From the NCBI GenBank assembly GCA_000620205.1, contig JHVP01000008.1:186001-250000 (forward strand): 64,000 nucleotides of DNA. Reading direction: 5' to 3'. This DNA is from Geodermatophilaceae bacterium URHA0031. Its GTDB lineage: Bacteria > Actinomycetota > Actinomycetes > Mycobacteriales > Geodermatophilaceae. The notes beneath the pieces are model-generated. The model made no database searches, was not told the DNA's origin, and saw only the letters and a list, made by a program, of their open reading frames with translations. The first letter of the stretch is position 1, and every line of letters begins with the position of its first letter. Made by a program: the position numbers and the translations under genes. This document shows positions 17,283 through 25,817 of this stretch, piece by piece.

Positions 17283-18284
17283 TCACGCCGGCGACAGCGG
17301 AGCCCGCGCGAGCTGCCGGCGCACCACGTCGAGGGTGGCCCGGTCCGAGTCCAGCCGCCAGTCCTCCTCCTTGGCCTCGGAGAAGAAGGCGACCTGGGTG
17401 AGCCGGGGGAAGCCCGGTTCGGCGAACAGCCGCTCGAACCAGGCAGACTTGTCCGGGGACGCGGCGCAACCGATCTCCCCGACCATGAACTCGGCCGTCC
17501 GGTGCAGGGCGGTCAGCCGGTCGTACATCGGCCCGATCACCTGCGCCGCCGTCGTGTACGGCGACCCGTCGGCGTGCCAGCCCCAGTTGTAGCCGTCCAC
17601 CCCGATCAGGTCCACCCACTCCTCGCCTGGCCAGTACTCCTCGGCCGGGATGCCACCGACGTCCTCCGAGTTGGGGCAGAACAGGAACTCCACGTTCGGC
17701 GCACGTTCACGGGCGATGCCCACGACCCGCTGCCACGCCTGCCGCCACTGCTCGGTCGAGGTCACCGCGCCGCTGCCGTTGGCGACCGCCCAGGGGTACC
17801 AGTCCCCGTTCGGCTCGTGGAAGAGCCGGACGATCACCCGGCCCGGATAGCCGGCGGCCCCGTCGCACCAGCTGCCGAAGAAGTCGTCGCGCGCCCCGCT
17901 GACCACGTCGGCGAACGGCACGTCCCACGCCTCCCAGGCGACCAGGCAGACGTCAGGGTCCTCGGGTGCGAGGGCAGCGATCCGGCCGGCCGTGTCGCCG
18001 TCCCACCCGCCCCGCTGGAACCAGGAGAAGACCGGCAGCCGCACGCCGACGCGCGCCTCGAGGTCCAGGTGGTCCTGGACCACGTCGCCGCCGGTCCCGG
18101 CCCAGGCGCCGAACCGGCACCGGCTCACCAGTTGGTCCGTGTCGTGCCCCCTGTCGACGAGGACGGCGGCGAGCGCCGCCGCCGCGGCGACCCCGCCGCC
18201 TGCCAGGAACGCCCTGCGGCCGAAGGCGCTCAGGGTGTGCCCAGGTCCGGCGTGGGCGTCACCTCGGGCATGTACAGGACCCAC
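17283..18284 (-). CDS. Tat-exported GH26-like glycoside hydrolase
   Basis: A GH26-like TIM-barrel enzyme, more distant from the other two in this window. The N-terminus has a twin-arginine signal (SAFGRRAFLAGGGVAAAAALAAVL). Catalytic candidates are the Glu in RLFHEPNGDWYPW and the Glu in FMVGEIGC, with GVDGYNWGW between them. The start is uncertain. GTG at 18284 is annotated, but a CTG at 18233 would overlap the upstream stop by four bases, as elsewhere in this operon, and give a compact Tat signal. Last gene of the operon with three membrane glycosyltransferases, so it likely trims or releases their polymer (inference). Confidence 0.75.
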   Translation of the reverse strand: MGPVHARGDAHAGPGHTLSAFGRRAFLAGGGVAAAAALAAVLVDRGHDTDQLVSRCRFGAWAGTGGDVVQDHLDLEARVGVRLPVFSWFQRGGWDGDTAGRIAALAPEDPDVCLVAWEAWDVPFADVVSGARDDFFGSWCDGAAGYPGRVIVRLFHEPNGDWYPWAVANGSGAVTSTEQWRQAWQRVVGIARERAPNVEFLFCPNSEDVGGIPAEEYWPGEEWVDLIGVDGYNWGWHADGSPYTTAAQVIGPMYDRLTALHRTAEFMVGEIGCAASPDKSAWFERLFAEPGFPRLTQVAFFSEAKEEDWRLDSDRATLDVVRRQLARAPLSPA

Positions 18285-19765
18285 TGGCCGGCCGGCGCGC
18301 CGTACAGCTCGCGGTCGACCACCGCGACCTGCTTGTAGGGGGTGTCGGTGCTGGACAGGTACGCGTGCAGCTCCTGCCCGTACTGGGTGTTGGACTCCAC
18401 GGCCAGGTAGATGACGCCGAACGCCGTCTGCTCGATGGCCCGTTCGTAGGCGTCCATCCCGACCCGGCCGTCGTAGCCGAAGGAGTAGGTGTCCACCCAC
18501 TGCAGCGGCTCGGTCTCCTCCCGCAGCAGGTACCGCTCGGGCGAGGGCTGGTCACCCAGGATGGTCTTGCCCGGCGAGGCCTCGATCAGCGCGCTGAGGG
18601 TGGGGATCAGCGCCTCGTCCGGCACCCAGCCGTTGAGCAGCCGGTCGGAGTGGTGCAGCCCCGAGGCGCCCAGCAGGACCAACGTGCCGACGACGAGCGG
18701 CACGGTCACCAGCCGCAGCCGGCGGAGCAGCGCCGCCAGGGCAACCCCGACCAGCGGGCAGGCGAAGACCATCCCGAACGCGACGTGCTTGGACAGCGAG
18801 GTGGCCTCGCCCATGTGGATCTGCTGCAGCGGCATGAGCACCGCGCCGAGCAGCAGCGCCGCGGAGGTCCACCAGGTCCGGCGGGTGAGCACCGCACCGA
18901 CGACGGCGAGCAGCAGCCACGGCCCGACGAGCACCGCCACCTGACGCGCCAGGTCCGACGCGCCGGCCGGGTTCATCGGCGCCCGGGCCAGCGTGGTGCT
19001 GACGATGCCCTCGCGCAGGCTCTGCCCCCACAGCACGTAGAGGAACCAGGCCGTCCCGCCGGCCGAGGCGACCATGAAAACGGCCCGGCGGGACACCACC
19101 AGCACGCGCCGCCGGTCGCTGACCGCCAGGGCCAGCAACCCGACGACGGGCAGGAACACGATCCCGCCGTACTTCGCGGTGAACGCGCACACCAGCAGCA
19201 CCGCGACCGCCGGAGCCCAGAGGAAGGCATCGTGCCGGACGCTGTGCACGGTCAACCAGGCGGCCGCCGCGACGAAGAACATCGTGGTCGAGTCGAACGT
19301 GGCCAGGCCGGACTGGAAGACGACGGGGCCGCACAGCACGAACGCCGCCGCGCCCAGCAGACCCGCGCGGACCCCGTAGAGCTGCCGGCCGAGGCCGTTG
19401 ACGCAGACCGTCGCACCCACGGCGAACAGCAGGCTGACGGCGCGGGCGCCCTGCAGGCCACCGACGCTGTCGCCGAGCGCGGCGAGCACCGGGTAGAAGC
19501 CGGGGGCGCCGGAGAAGTAGGCGCCCGGGTACTCCGTCAGCGAGGCGCCGTGGAGCAGGTGGTCGATCATCCGGTGGCCCATGTAGACGTACAGGCCCTC
19601 GTCCTCGAACGGGCTGCCGTTGCGCTGCGGGAGCACGGCGAGGGCGACCTGCCCGAGGACGGTCAGGAGCAGCGCCAGCCGCGCCCAGGGAACCGTCCTG
19701 CTGGGGGCCTCCGGTACCTGCTGGGGCAGCGCCGCCTCGGGGCGGACCAGCGTCAACGCACTCAC
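18230..19765 (-). CDS. GT39/GT83-like polytopic membrane glycosyltransferase
   Basis: A 511-residue protein with about ten membrane helices and a soluble C-terminal part (about residues 365-511). The first extracytoplasmic loop has the acidic motif FEDEGLYVYMGHR, as in ArnT/PMT-type GT-C enzymes. These use polyprenyl-phosphate sugars and act outside the membrane. Start GTG at 19765 overlaps the upstream stop (GTGA). The neighbouring DPM1-like enzyme can supply a polyprenyl-phosphate sugar, which fits the pair working together (inference). Acceptor unknown. Confidence 0.8.
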   Translation of the reverse strand: MSALTLVRPEAALPQQVPEAPSRTVPWARLALLLTVLGQVALAVLPQRNGSPFEDEGLYVYMGHRMIDHLLHGASLTEYPGAYFSGAPGFYPVLAALGDSVGGLQGARAVSLLFAVGATVCVNGLGRQLYGVRAGLLGAAAFVLCGPVVFQSGLATFDSTTMFFVAAAAWLTVHSVRHDAFLWAPAVAVLLVCAFTAKYGGIVFLPVVGLLALAVSDRRRVLVVSRRAVFMVASAGGTAWFLYVLWGQSLREGIVSTTLARAPMNPAGASDLARQVAVLVGPWLLLAVVGAVLTRRTWWTSAALLLGAVLMPLQQIHMGEATSLSKHVAFGMVFACPLVGVALAALLRRLRLVTVPLVVGTLVLLGASGLHHSDRLLNGWVPDEALIPTLSALIEASPGKTILGDQPSPERYLLREETEPLQWVDTYSFGYDGRVGMDAYERAIEQTAFGVIYLAVESNTQYGQELHAYLSSTDTPYKQVAVVDRELYGAPAGQWVLYMPEVTPTPDLGTP

Positions 19766-21417
19766 GCGGCCGCCTCCTCGGCGTGCGGCGCGACCAGCCG
19801 GTGGTGGGCGCCCGCCGCGGCCAGGTGCCCGGTCTCGGCGATGTTGCGCGCCGCCTGCAGCGGCTGCGGCAGCCGCGCGTCGGCGAACATGATCGGGTAG
19901 GTCACGTACAGGTTGAAGACGGCGAAGACGATCATCCCCCAGTACGCCCCGAGCCCGTACTCGGGAACCCGCCAGAGGAGTCCGGCGAGCATCAGCACGT
20001 GCGTGCTGGTCAGCACCGTGCGGGCGGTCCGGACGATGCGCTTCGCCTTTGCCGAGGACGTCGCCGCTCCGGTGGCGATCCAGCCGTCGTCGTGGTGCCC
20101 GCGCAGCTGGTCGGCGATCTGCACCAGGTGCGCGAAGGAGTACGTCATCTGGATCCTCGCCAGGTTCACCAGCGAGTCGCTGTTGCCGGAGATGAACGGG
20201 ATCAGCGCCTGCCGCACGATCAGCGCCAGCACGACGTAGACGTAGTTCGAGGCCGCCACCTGGTCGGCGACGAACCAGAGCATCAGCAGCGACGGGATGG
20301 CGATGGTCAGCACGTCGAGGGCCGTGGTGACGTAGTAGAGGAAGCCCGCCCAGTAGCAGGCCCGCTGGGCGACGGTCATCTTCATGGCGTGGAACGGGCG
20401 GGAGAGCATCAGGCTCATGGAGCCCGCGCACCAGCGGTACTGCTGGGTGATGAAGCCGGCGAAGGAGTCCGGGCAGACGCCCTTGGTGACCACCGTCGCC
20501 ACGTACCGGAGGCCGTAGCCGACCTGCGCGAGGTTGATCCCGGTGTACATGTCCTCGCTGTGGTCGATCGCGGCGAAGCCACCGCCCTCGTCGAGCGCGG
20601 AGCGCCGGTAGATCGCGCTGGTGCCGACGCAGATCGCTGCGTCGTTGGCATCCCGGGCCGGCTGGATGTAGCGGTAGAACAGCACCTGGGTGCTGCCCGC
20701 GGCCCGCTGCAGCCAGTTCATCCCGACCCGGATGTCGAAGAACTGCGGCGACTGGACGATGCCGGTGGTCGGGTCGTCGAAGTAGGGGACGAGCTCGTCG
20801 AGGAAGTCGCTGCGCGGCACGAAGTCGGCATCCAGGATCGCGATGAGGTCACCGGTCGAGTGCGCGTGCCCGAAGCGCAGGTTGCCGGCCTTCTTCAGGT
20901 GGCCGCGGTCGGGGCGGGTGAGGTAGACGAAGCCCCGGTCGTGGGCCATGGCCTCCACCGCCGGCCGCGCCGAGTCGTCGAGCACGTAGACCGTGAGCTC
21001 ACCGCGCCAGCTGACCTGCTCCACCCAGCGGAACGTGTTGTCCAGGATCTCCAGCGGCTCCCCCGCCGAGGGCAGGAAGATGTCCACGCTGGGGCACTGC
21101 TCGGGTTCCCAGCCCTCGACCAGCGCCCGGTGGCCGGCCACCGAGATGCGCGACCGCTGCACCGACGTGCACAGCGACAGCACCGTCGACAGCGTGCTCA
21201 GGAACAGCGGCACGAGCAGCAGTGCACTCCACGGGTTGGCGAACACGAAGTAGGCGATGCCGACGACGATGAGCATGTAGCCCACGAACGTGGCCGGCAC
21301 CAGCCACCGGTGCTGGCTGCTCAGGTAGAGATCGCGCTCCCGGTCGGTGGGCGGCGAGGGCAGGTCGGTGTCGGAGGTGAGGACCTCCGAGGGCGCGTCC
21401 AGGATCGCGATGCTCAT
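19762..21417 (-). CDS. cellulose-synthase-like processive family 2 glycosyltransferase
   Basis: A 551-residue membrane GT2. Two N-terminal helices (about 40-90), then the GT-A domain with VYVLDDSARP, ILDADFVPR, HSEDMYTG and the processive-synthase motif QQYRWCAGS. Four or more C-terminal helices follow. The D,D,D,Q(Q)xRW pattern is that of cellulose and related beta-glycan synthases, which extrude polymer as they make it. No PilZ domain is visible at the C-terminus. ATG at 21417 overlaps the upstream stop (ATGA). With GH26 downstream, a beta-linked glucan or mannan is a reasonable guess, not shown by the sequence. Confidence 0.85.
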   Translation of the reverse strand: MSIAILDAPSEVLTSDTDLPSPPTDRERDLYLSSQHRWLVPATFVGYMLIVVGIAYFVFANPWSALLLVPLFLSTLSTVLSLCTSVQRSRISVAGHRALVEGWEPEQCPSVDIFLPSAGEPLEILDNTFRWVEQVSWRGELTVYVLDDSARPAVEAMAHDRGFVYLTRPDRGHLKKAGNLRFGHAHSTGDLIAILDADFVPRSDFLDELVPYFDDPTTGIVQSPQFFDIRVGMNWLQRAAGSTQVLFYRYIQPARDANDAAICVGTSAIYRRSALDEGGGFAAIDHSEDMYTGINLAQVGYGLRYVATVVTKGVCPDSFAGFITQQYRWCAGSMSLMLSRPFHAMKMTVAQRACYWAGFLYYVTTALDVLTIAIPSLLMLWFVADQVAASNYVYVVLALIVRQALIPFISGNSDSLVNLARIQMTYSFAHLVQIADQLRGHHDDGWIATGAATSSAKAKRIVRTARTVLTSTHVLMLAGLLWRVPEYGLGAYWGMIVFAVFNLYVTYPIMFADARLPQPLQAARNIAETGHLAAAGAHHRLVAPHAEEAAA

Positions 21418-22673
21418 CGGAGTTCGCCCACCGGGACGAGGTCGGGCACACCGGCGCCGACGGCGGGGACGACGGCCGGCCGGTAGACCACCCGGGAGGC
21501 GAACAGGAATCGCGCTCCGAAGGCGAGGGCGAGGAGCAGACCCTGGCCGAGCACGGACGGGACGTGCAGCACCGAGACCAGCAGCACCAGGAACGGCAGC
21601 CGGACGGCGGCCTCCGCGTTGTTGAACAGCAGGTGGTGCGCCAGTCGCCGATTCCTGGTGTGACCCTCGTCGCGCAGGTCGCGGAAGACGAACCGTTCCT
21701 GCAGGAGGAAGTTGGACAGGATCGACAGTTCTGCGGCGACGACGGCGGCGGCGACGTACCAAGTGCCGAACCCGTGGACCAGCAGTGCCATGACCGCCAG
21801 GTTGAGCGCCGTTCCCAGCGCACCGACCGCGGCGAACCGGACCATTCGCCCCATGCGCAGACTGAGCATCTGGTGCAGGAACGCCAGACCATTCCGCCAC
21901 GAGGCCTTGCTCTCGCCGGCGAGCCGTTTGCCGAACGCGAAGGGGATCTCGCGGACGACGAGTTGGTGCCGGGCCAGGATCTCCAGGAGGATCTTGAAAC
22001 CGCGGGGCTGCAACCGTTGCAGGTCGACCGATGAGCGCCGGAAGCAGAAGAAACCGGTCATCGGGTCGGTGCAGACCTTGCCGACCCGGCGGGGGAAGCA
22101 GGCCTGCGCGAGCAGCGTGCTCCCACTGGAGACCAGCCGCCGGTGGCGTGTGCTCAGCCCGGAGGCGTCACCCGCGCCGAGGTAGCGGGAGGCAACGGCC
22201 AGATCGGCGTCCTGGGCAGCGTCCCGCAGCAGCGGCGCCATCTCCGGCGGGTGCTGCAGGTCGCCGTCCATCACCAGCACGAAGTCGCCTCGCGCGACGG
22301 CGATCCCGCTGGTCACCGCTCCGGCGAGCCCTCCGACCCGGTCGTCGCCCTCGCGGTGGACCATGCGGACCGGCAGGCCGGCCGTCCCGGCCGCCGCCGT
22401 GATCCGGGCCGGGGTGTCGTCGGTGCTGTCGTCGGCGAAGACGATCTCGGCGCTGCGGCCGGCGAACGCCTCGGACACCCGGGTGACCAGAGGCCCGATG
22501 TTCGAGGACTCGTTGAACGTCGGGATGACGATCGTGGTGTCGATGACGGGACGCACCGGCGCGGCCGGGACGGCGAGGACCTGGGTCCCGAAGAGGTGGG
22601 CCACGACATTCGGCTCGTGCGTTCCTTCGGCGGCGCGGGCGACAGGCGCGACCCTGTCCGTGCTCGAAGACAT
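21414..22673 (-). CDS. dolichol-phosphate-mannose-synthase-like GT2 fused to GtrA
   Basis: A 419-residue protein. Residues ~45-260 are a DPM1-like GT2 (TIVIPTFNESSNI, FADDSTDDT, VMDGDLQHPPE, FKILLEILAR). Residues ~280-400 are a GtrA domain with four helices (RFAAVGALGTALNLAVMALL). Such fusions make polyprenyl-phosphate sugars and help move them across the membrane. ATG at 22673 is chosen because a GGGGGGAAGA stretch lies just upstream; an ATG at 22709 has no ribosome site. First gene of the four-gene operon ending at 17283. Confidence 0.85.
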   Translation of the reverse strand: MSSSTDRVAPVARAAEGTHEPNVVAHLFGTQVLAVPAAPVRPVIDTTIVIPTFNESSNIGPLVTRVSEAFAGRSAEIVFADDSTDDTPARITAAAGTAGLPVRMVHREGDDRVGGLAGAVTSGIAVARGDFVLVMDGDLQHPPEMAPLLRDAAQDADLAVASRYLGAGDASGLSTRHRRLVSSGSTLLAQACFPRRVGKVCTDPMTGFFCFRRSSVDLQRLQPRGFKILLEILARHQLVVREIPFAFGKRLAGESKASWRNGLAFLHQMLSLRMGRMVRFAAVGALGTALNLAVMALLVHGFGTWYVAAAVVAAELSILSNFLLQERFVFRDLRDEGHTRNRRLAHHLLFNNAEAAVRLPFLVLLVSVLHVPSVLGQGLLLALAFGARFLFASRVVYRPAVVPAVGAGVPDLVPVGELR

Positions 22674-23165
22674 TCTTCCCCCCACGTGATGAGCGACGGA
22701 GGGCGCCATTCATCGACACGCGGCCCCCCGAGGTGGCGAACGCGTGCGGACCAACAGTGAACGGCGACCCGGGAAGCGAATGACCGTTCGACGGTGAGGC
22801 CGCCATTCGCGAGTGACGACAGAAGGATGACGAGGGTCGACGAGAAGCGGAATGAGCGCACAGTGATGCAGTGAGCGCTTTCCGTTTCCACTCACGGAAA
22901 GTGATGTTTGGGAGGGTGAGCCAACGTGAAGGTGCAGTTCAGCGCCTGTGGTCCAGACCACGTGGCAACGGGTCACCGATTCCGGCCGTTTCCGTGCTCA
23001 GATGTTCACCTGCGCGAAGCACGGCGCAATTGGAACGAGATCATGTCGAAAGCAGGAATTCACCCCCGAGAAACGGTTGCCGTTGTCTGTGGCCGCCGCC
23101 ACGGACAGCGGCGGGTGCTCGGTCAGCGGTGCCCGACTTCTGCGGCTCCCCATACGGTGTGGGCT
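22674..23165. other. 492-base non-coding region upstream of arr and the GT operon
   Basis: No convincing gene is seen; a frame open from 22926 into arr is probably incidental. The base composition is visibly lower in GC than the genes. CTTTCCGT (22878-22885) pairs with ACGGAAAG (22894-22901), and a second hairpin lies at 23080-23111. Promoters for both divergent units should be here. Confidence 0.5.
23080..23111 (+). promoter_or_regulatory. 14-bp hairpin upstream of arr
   Basis: Positions 23080-23093 pair with 23098-23111 around a 4-base loop. All 14 pairs form if two G-U pairs are allowed. It ends 54 bases before the arr start and could be a leader attenuator or a protein-binding site. No T-tract follows. 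Confidence 0.45.
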
Positions 23166-23648
23166 GTGACGTCTGGCGAGTCGGCCGAGGACCAGGACGG
23201 CGGCACCCGCGTGCCTGTCACCTACGAGCACTGGCAGCACGTCGAGGGGCCGTTCTTCCACGGGACGAAGGCGGCACTCGAGGTCGGCGAGGAGCTGGTG
23301 CCCGGCCGCGGCTCCAACTTCCAGGCGGGCCGGGTGATGAACCACGTCTACTTCACCGCGGTCGTGGAGACCGCCGTCTGGGGAGCCGAGCTGGCGACGG
23401 CGCTGGCCGGCAGCAGCGAGCGGGGGCGGATCTACGTCGTGGAGCCGCTGGGCCCGTTCGAGGACGACCCGAACGTGACGGACAAGCGGTTCCCCGGCAA
23501 CCCCACCCGGTCCTACCGCACCCGCTCCCCGCTGCGCGTCGTCGGCGAGCTGGAGGACTGGGAGGGTCACTCCTCCGAGGTGCTGCAGGGGATGCTGGAC
23601 AGCCTGGCGCGCCTGCGCGAGCAGGGGCTGGACGTCATCGAGGACTGA
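23166..23648 (+). CDS. arr: rifampin ADP-ribosyltransferase
   Basis: Inactivates rifamycins by ADP-ribosylating them with NAD. The 160-residue product is close to the family's usual ~140. Conserved family segments are visible: GPFFHGTKA, GSNFQAGRVMNHVYFTA, ARG-type AAVWGAELA region (TAVWGAELATAL), IYVVEPLGPFEDDPNVTDKRFPGNPTRSYR and PLRVVGEL. The start is uncertain: GTG at 23166 is used; another GTG lies at 23157. It overlaps the end of the convergent cysQ by 14 bases. An antibiotic-resistance gene inside a polysaccharide locus is out of theme, but arr is common on actinobacterial chromosomes. Confidence 0.92.
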   Translation: MTSGESAEDQDGGTRVPVTYEHWQHVEGPFFHGTKAALEVGEELVPGRGSNFQAGRVMNHVYFTAVVETAVWGAELATALAGSSERGRIYVVEPLGPFEDDPNVTDKRFPGNPTRSYRTRSPLRVVGELEDWEGHSSEVLQGMLDSLARLREQGLDVIED

Positions 23649-24408
23649 TCGCCCGGAGCGCGGTGAGCAGCCGGTCGGCGAGCTCCGGTCGGCAGATGAG
23701 CAGGTCCGGCAGGTAGGGGTCGGGCTGGTTGTAGCGCAGCGGTGAGCCGTCGAGCCGGCTGGTGTGCAGCCCGGCGGCCCGGGCGACGGCGACCGGTGCC
23801 GCGGAGTCCCACTCGTACTGCCCGCCACCGTGCACGTAGGCATCGGTTCCGCCGCGGACGACCGACATCGCCTTGACCCCGGCCGAGCCCATCGGCACCA
23901 GGTCGGCCTTCAGCGCACGTGCGAGGTCGGCGACCAGCGACGGCGGGCGACTGCGGCTCACCGCCAGCCGCATCGGCCCGTCGGAGCGCGCGGGCGTCAC
24001 CGCGACGTCGACGGTGCTCAGTGCGGTGCCCTCGGCGGGGAGGGCGACGGCGCCGGCGGTCAGCTCGCCGCTGTCCCACAGGGCGACGTGCACGGCCCAG
24101 TCGGCGCGGTCGAGCTCGGAGAACTCCCGGGTCCCATCGAGCGGGTCGACGATCCAGACCCGGCTCGCGGCGAGGCGCCGGGGGTCGTCGGCGCCCTCCT
24201 CGGAGAGGACGGCGTCATCCGGGCGGAGCTCGGCGAGCCGGGCGACGAGGAAGCGGTGGGACTCGGCGTCGCCGGCGCTCTTGCGCGCGGTGGCGTCGGT
24301 GAAGGCCCGGGTGCGGACGCCCAGCAGCAGCTCCCCTGCGGCGGTGGCCAGCGACCGGGCGACGTCCTGGTCGCTGCTCACCGGAGGCCGGCCGGACACC
24401 GCCACCAC
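23635..24408 (-). CDS. cysQ: 3'(2'),5'-bisphosphate nucleotidase (PAP phosphatase)
   Basis: A 257-residue inositol-monophosphatase-fold enzyme. It removes the 3'-phosphate from PAP, the by-product of PAPS use. Metal-binding motifs are present: LSEEGADDP, WIVDPLDGTREF and the C-terminal YEWDSAAPVAVARAAG. GTG at 24408 is chosen for the GGGAGG four bases upstream; GTG at 24405 is equally possible. It lies 89 bases after ugd on the same strand. Together with cysC at 15351 it covers PAPS synthesis and recycling around the same locus. Confidence 0.88.
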   Translation of the reverse strand: MVAVSGRPPVSSDQDVARSLATAAGELLLGVRTRAFTDATARKSAGDAESHRFLVARLAELRPDDAVLSEEGADDPRRLAASRVWIVDPLDGTREFSELDRADWAVHVALWDSGELTAGAVALPAEGTALSTVDVAVTPARSDGPMRLAVSRSRPPSLVADLARALKADLVPMGSAGVKAMSVVRGGTDAYVHGGGQYEWDSAAPVAVARAAGLHTSRLDGSPLRYNQPDPYLPDLLICRPELADRLLTALRAISPR

Positions 24409-24497
24409 TGGGCCTCCCGTCGGCGTCGTGGCCGATCGCCCCGGTGGACCAACCCGTCGCGACGCTACCCGGCGTGCGAGCCGGGCGCCCGCACCCC

Positions 24498-25817
24498 TCA
24501 GCCGGCGCGACGCCCCAGCGCCCGGTAGGACCAGCCGGCCGCCTCCCAGGTGTCCCGGTCCAGCGCGTTCCGCCCGTCCAGCACCCGCTTCTGCGTGACC
24601 ACCGCACCGAAGGCGGTCGGATCGAGCTCTCGGTACGTCCGCCACTCGGTGAGCAACAGCACGGCGTCGGCGTCGCGCGCCGCCTCCTCCGCCGTGTCGG
24701 CGAAGTCCAGGTGCGGCCACTCCCGTCGGGCGTTGGGGATGGCGGCGGGATCGGTGACGCGGACGATCGCGCCCTGCAGCTCCAGCTGGGCAGCCACGTT
24801 GAGCGCGGGCGAGTCCCGGATGTCGTCGCTGTCCGGCTTGAAGGACGCTCCCAGGACGGCGACCCGCTTGCCCAGCAGGGAGCCGTCACACACCTCGCGC
24901 GCCAGCTCCACCATCCGGATCCGGCGGCGCATGTTGATGTTGTCCACCTCGCGCAGGAAGGTCAGCGCCTGGTCGGCACCCAGCTCACCGGCGCGGGCCA
25001 TGAACGCCCGGATGTCCTTGGGCAGGCAGCCGCCGCCGAAGCCCAGCCCGGCGTTGAGGAACTTGCGCCCGATCCGGTCGTCGTGGCCGATGGCGTCCGC
25101 GAGCTGGATGACGTCGGCACCGGTCGCCTCGCACAGCTCGGCCATCGCGTTGATGAAGCTGATCTTCGTGGCGAGGAAGGAGTTGGCCGCCGTCTTCACC
25201 ATCTCCGCGGTCGCGTGGTCGGTGACCACCTGCGGGGTACCCGCGGCGACGATGCTCGCGTACACCTCGTCGAGCAGCGCGCGGGCGACGGCGGCGTCCG
25301 AGCCGGCAGGCAGCCCGTAGACCAGCCGGTCGGGGTGCAGGGTGTCCTGAACGGCGAAGCCCTCACGCAGGAACTCCGGGTTCCAGGCCAGCATCGCCCC
25401 GGGCACCTTTCCCGCCACGACCTCCGCCAGCCGGGCCGCCGTGCCCACCGGCACCGTCGACTTGCCGGCCACCAGGTCCCCGGGCTTGAGCGCCTGCAGC
25501 AGTGACTCGACCGCGGCCTCGACGTAGCGGAGGTCGGCGGCGTACTCCCCCCGCTTCTGCGGCGTCCCGACGCAGAGGAAGTGGACGACCGCGTCGCGCG
25601 CGTCGGCGATGTCGGTGCTGAAGCGCAACCGCCCGGAGGCGAGCGAGGCGCTCAGCAGGGCCTCGAAGCCGGGCTCGTAGAAGGGCGCCTGGGCACGCTG
25701 CAGCAGCTCGACCTTCGACCGGTCGACGTCGATGCCGACCACCTCGTGCCCCAGCTCGGCCATCGACGCTGCGTGCACCGCACCCAGGTAGCCACAGCCG
25801 ATGACCGAGATCCTCAT
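24498..25817 (-). CDS. ugd: UDP-glucose 6-dehydrogenase
   Basis: Oxidises UDP-glucose to UDP-glucuronate with 2 NAD, a precursor of acidic polysaccharides. The 439-residue protein has the N-terminal Rossmann motif VIGCGYLGAVHAA, AGKSTVPVGT, NPEFLREGFAV, the catalytic Cys in GFGGGCLPKDIRA and the C-terminal GASFKPDSDDIRDSPA. ATG at 25817 has GAGAGGGAG upstream. Divergent from the LCP gene. A GDP-mannose-dehydrogenase-like relative lies at 37953-39293, so two different uronates may be made. UDP-glucose is the likely substrate from overall pattern; UDP-N-acetyl sugars are less likely. Confidence 0.88.
   Translation of the reverse strand: MRISVIGCGYLGAVHAASMAELGHEVVGIDVDRSKVELLQRAQAPFYEPGFEALLSASLASGRLRFSTDIADARDAVVHFLCVGTPQKRGEYAADLRYVEAAVESLLQALKPGDLVAGKSTVPVGTAARLAEVVAGKVPGAMLAWNPEFLREGFAVQDTLHPDRLVYGLPAGSDAAVARALLDEVYASIVAAGTPQVVTDHATAEMVKTAANSFLATKISFINAMAELCEATGADVIQLADAIGHDDRIGRKFLNAGLGFGGGCLPKDIRAFMARAGELGADQALTFLREVDNINMRRRIRMVELAREVCDGSLLGKRVAVLGASFKPDSDDIRDSPALNVAAQLELQGAIVRVTDPAAIPNARREWPHLDFADTAEEAARDADAVLLLTEWRTYRELDPTAFGAVVTQKRVLDGRNALDRDTWEAAGWSYRALGRRAG

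Noticed and set aside
22865-22890. LacI-type operator around an AGCGCT core
   Set aside because: Only one half-site fits; the flanks are not symmetric.
22674-23165. Cyclic-di-GMP or cyclic-di-AMP riboswitch upstream of the GT operon or arr
   Set aside because: Conserved loops of those classes were not found; only simple hairpins are present.
22926-23165. N-terminal extension of arr from an ATG at 22926
   Set aside because: It would add 80 residues not known in the family and runs through the hairpin and lower-GC leader.
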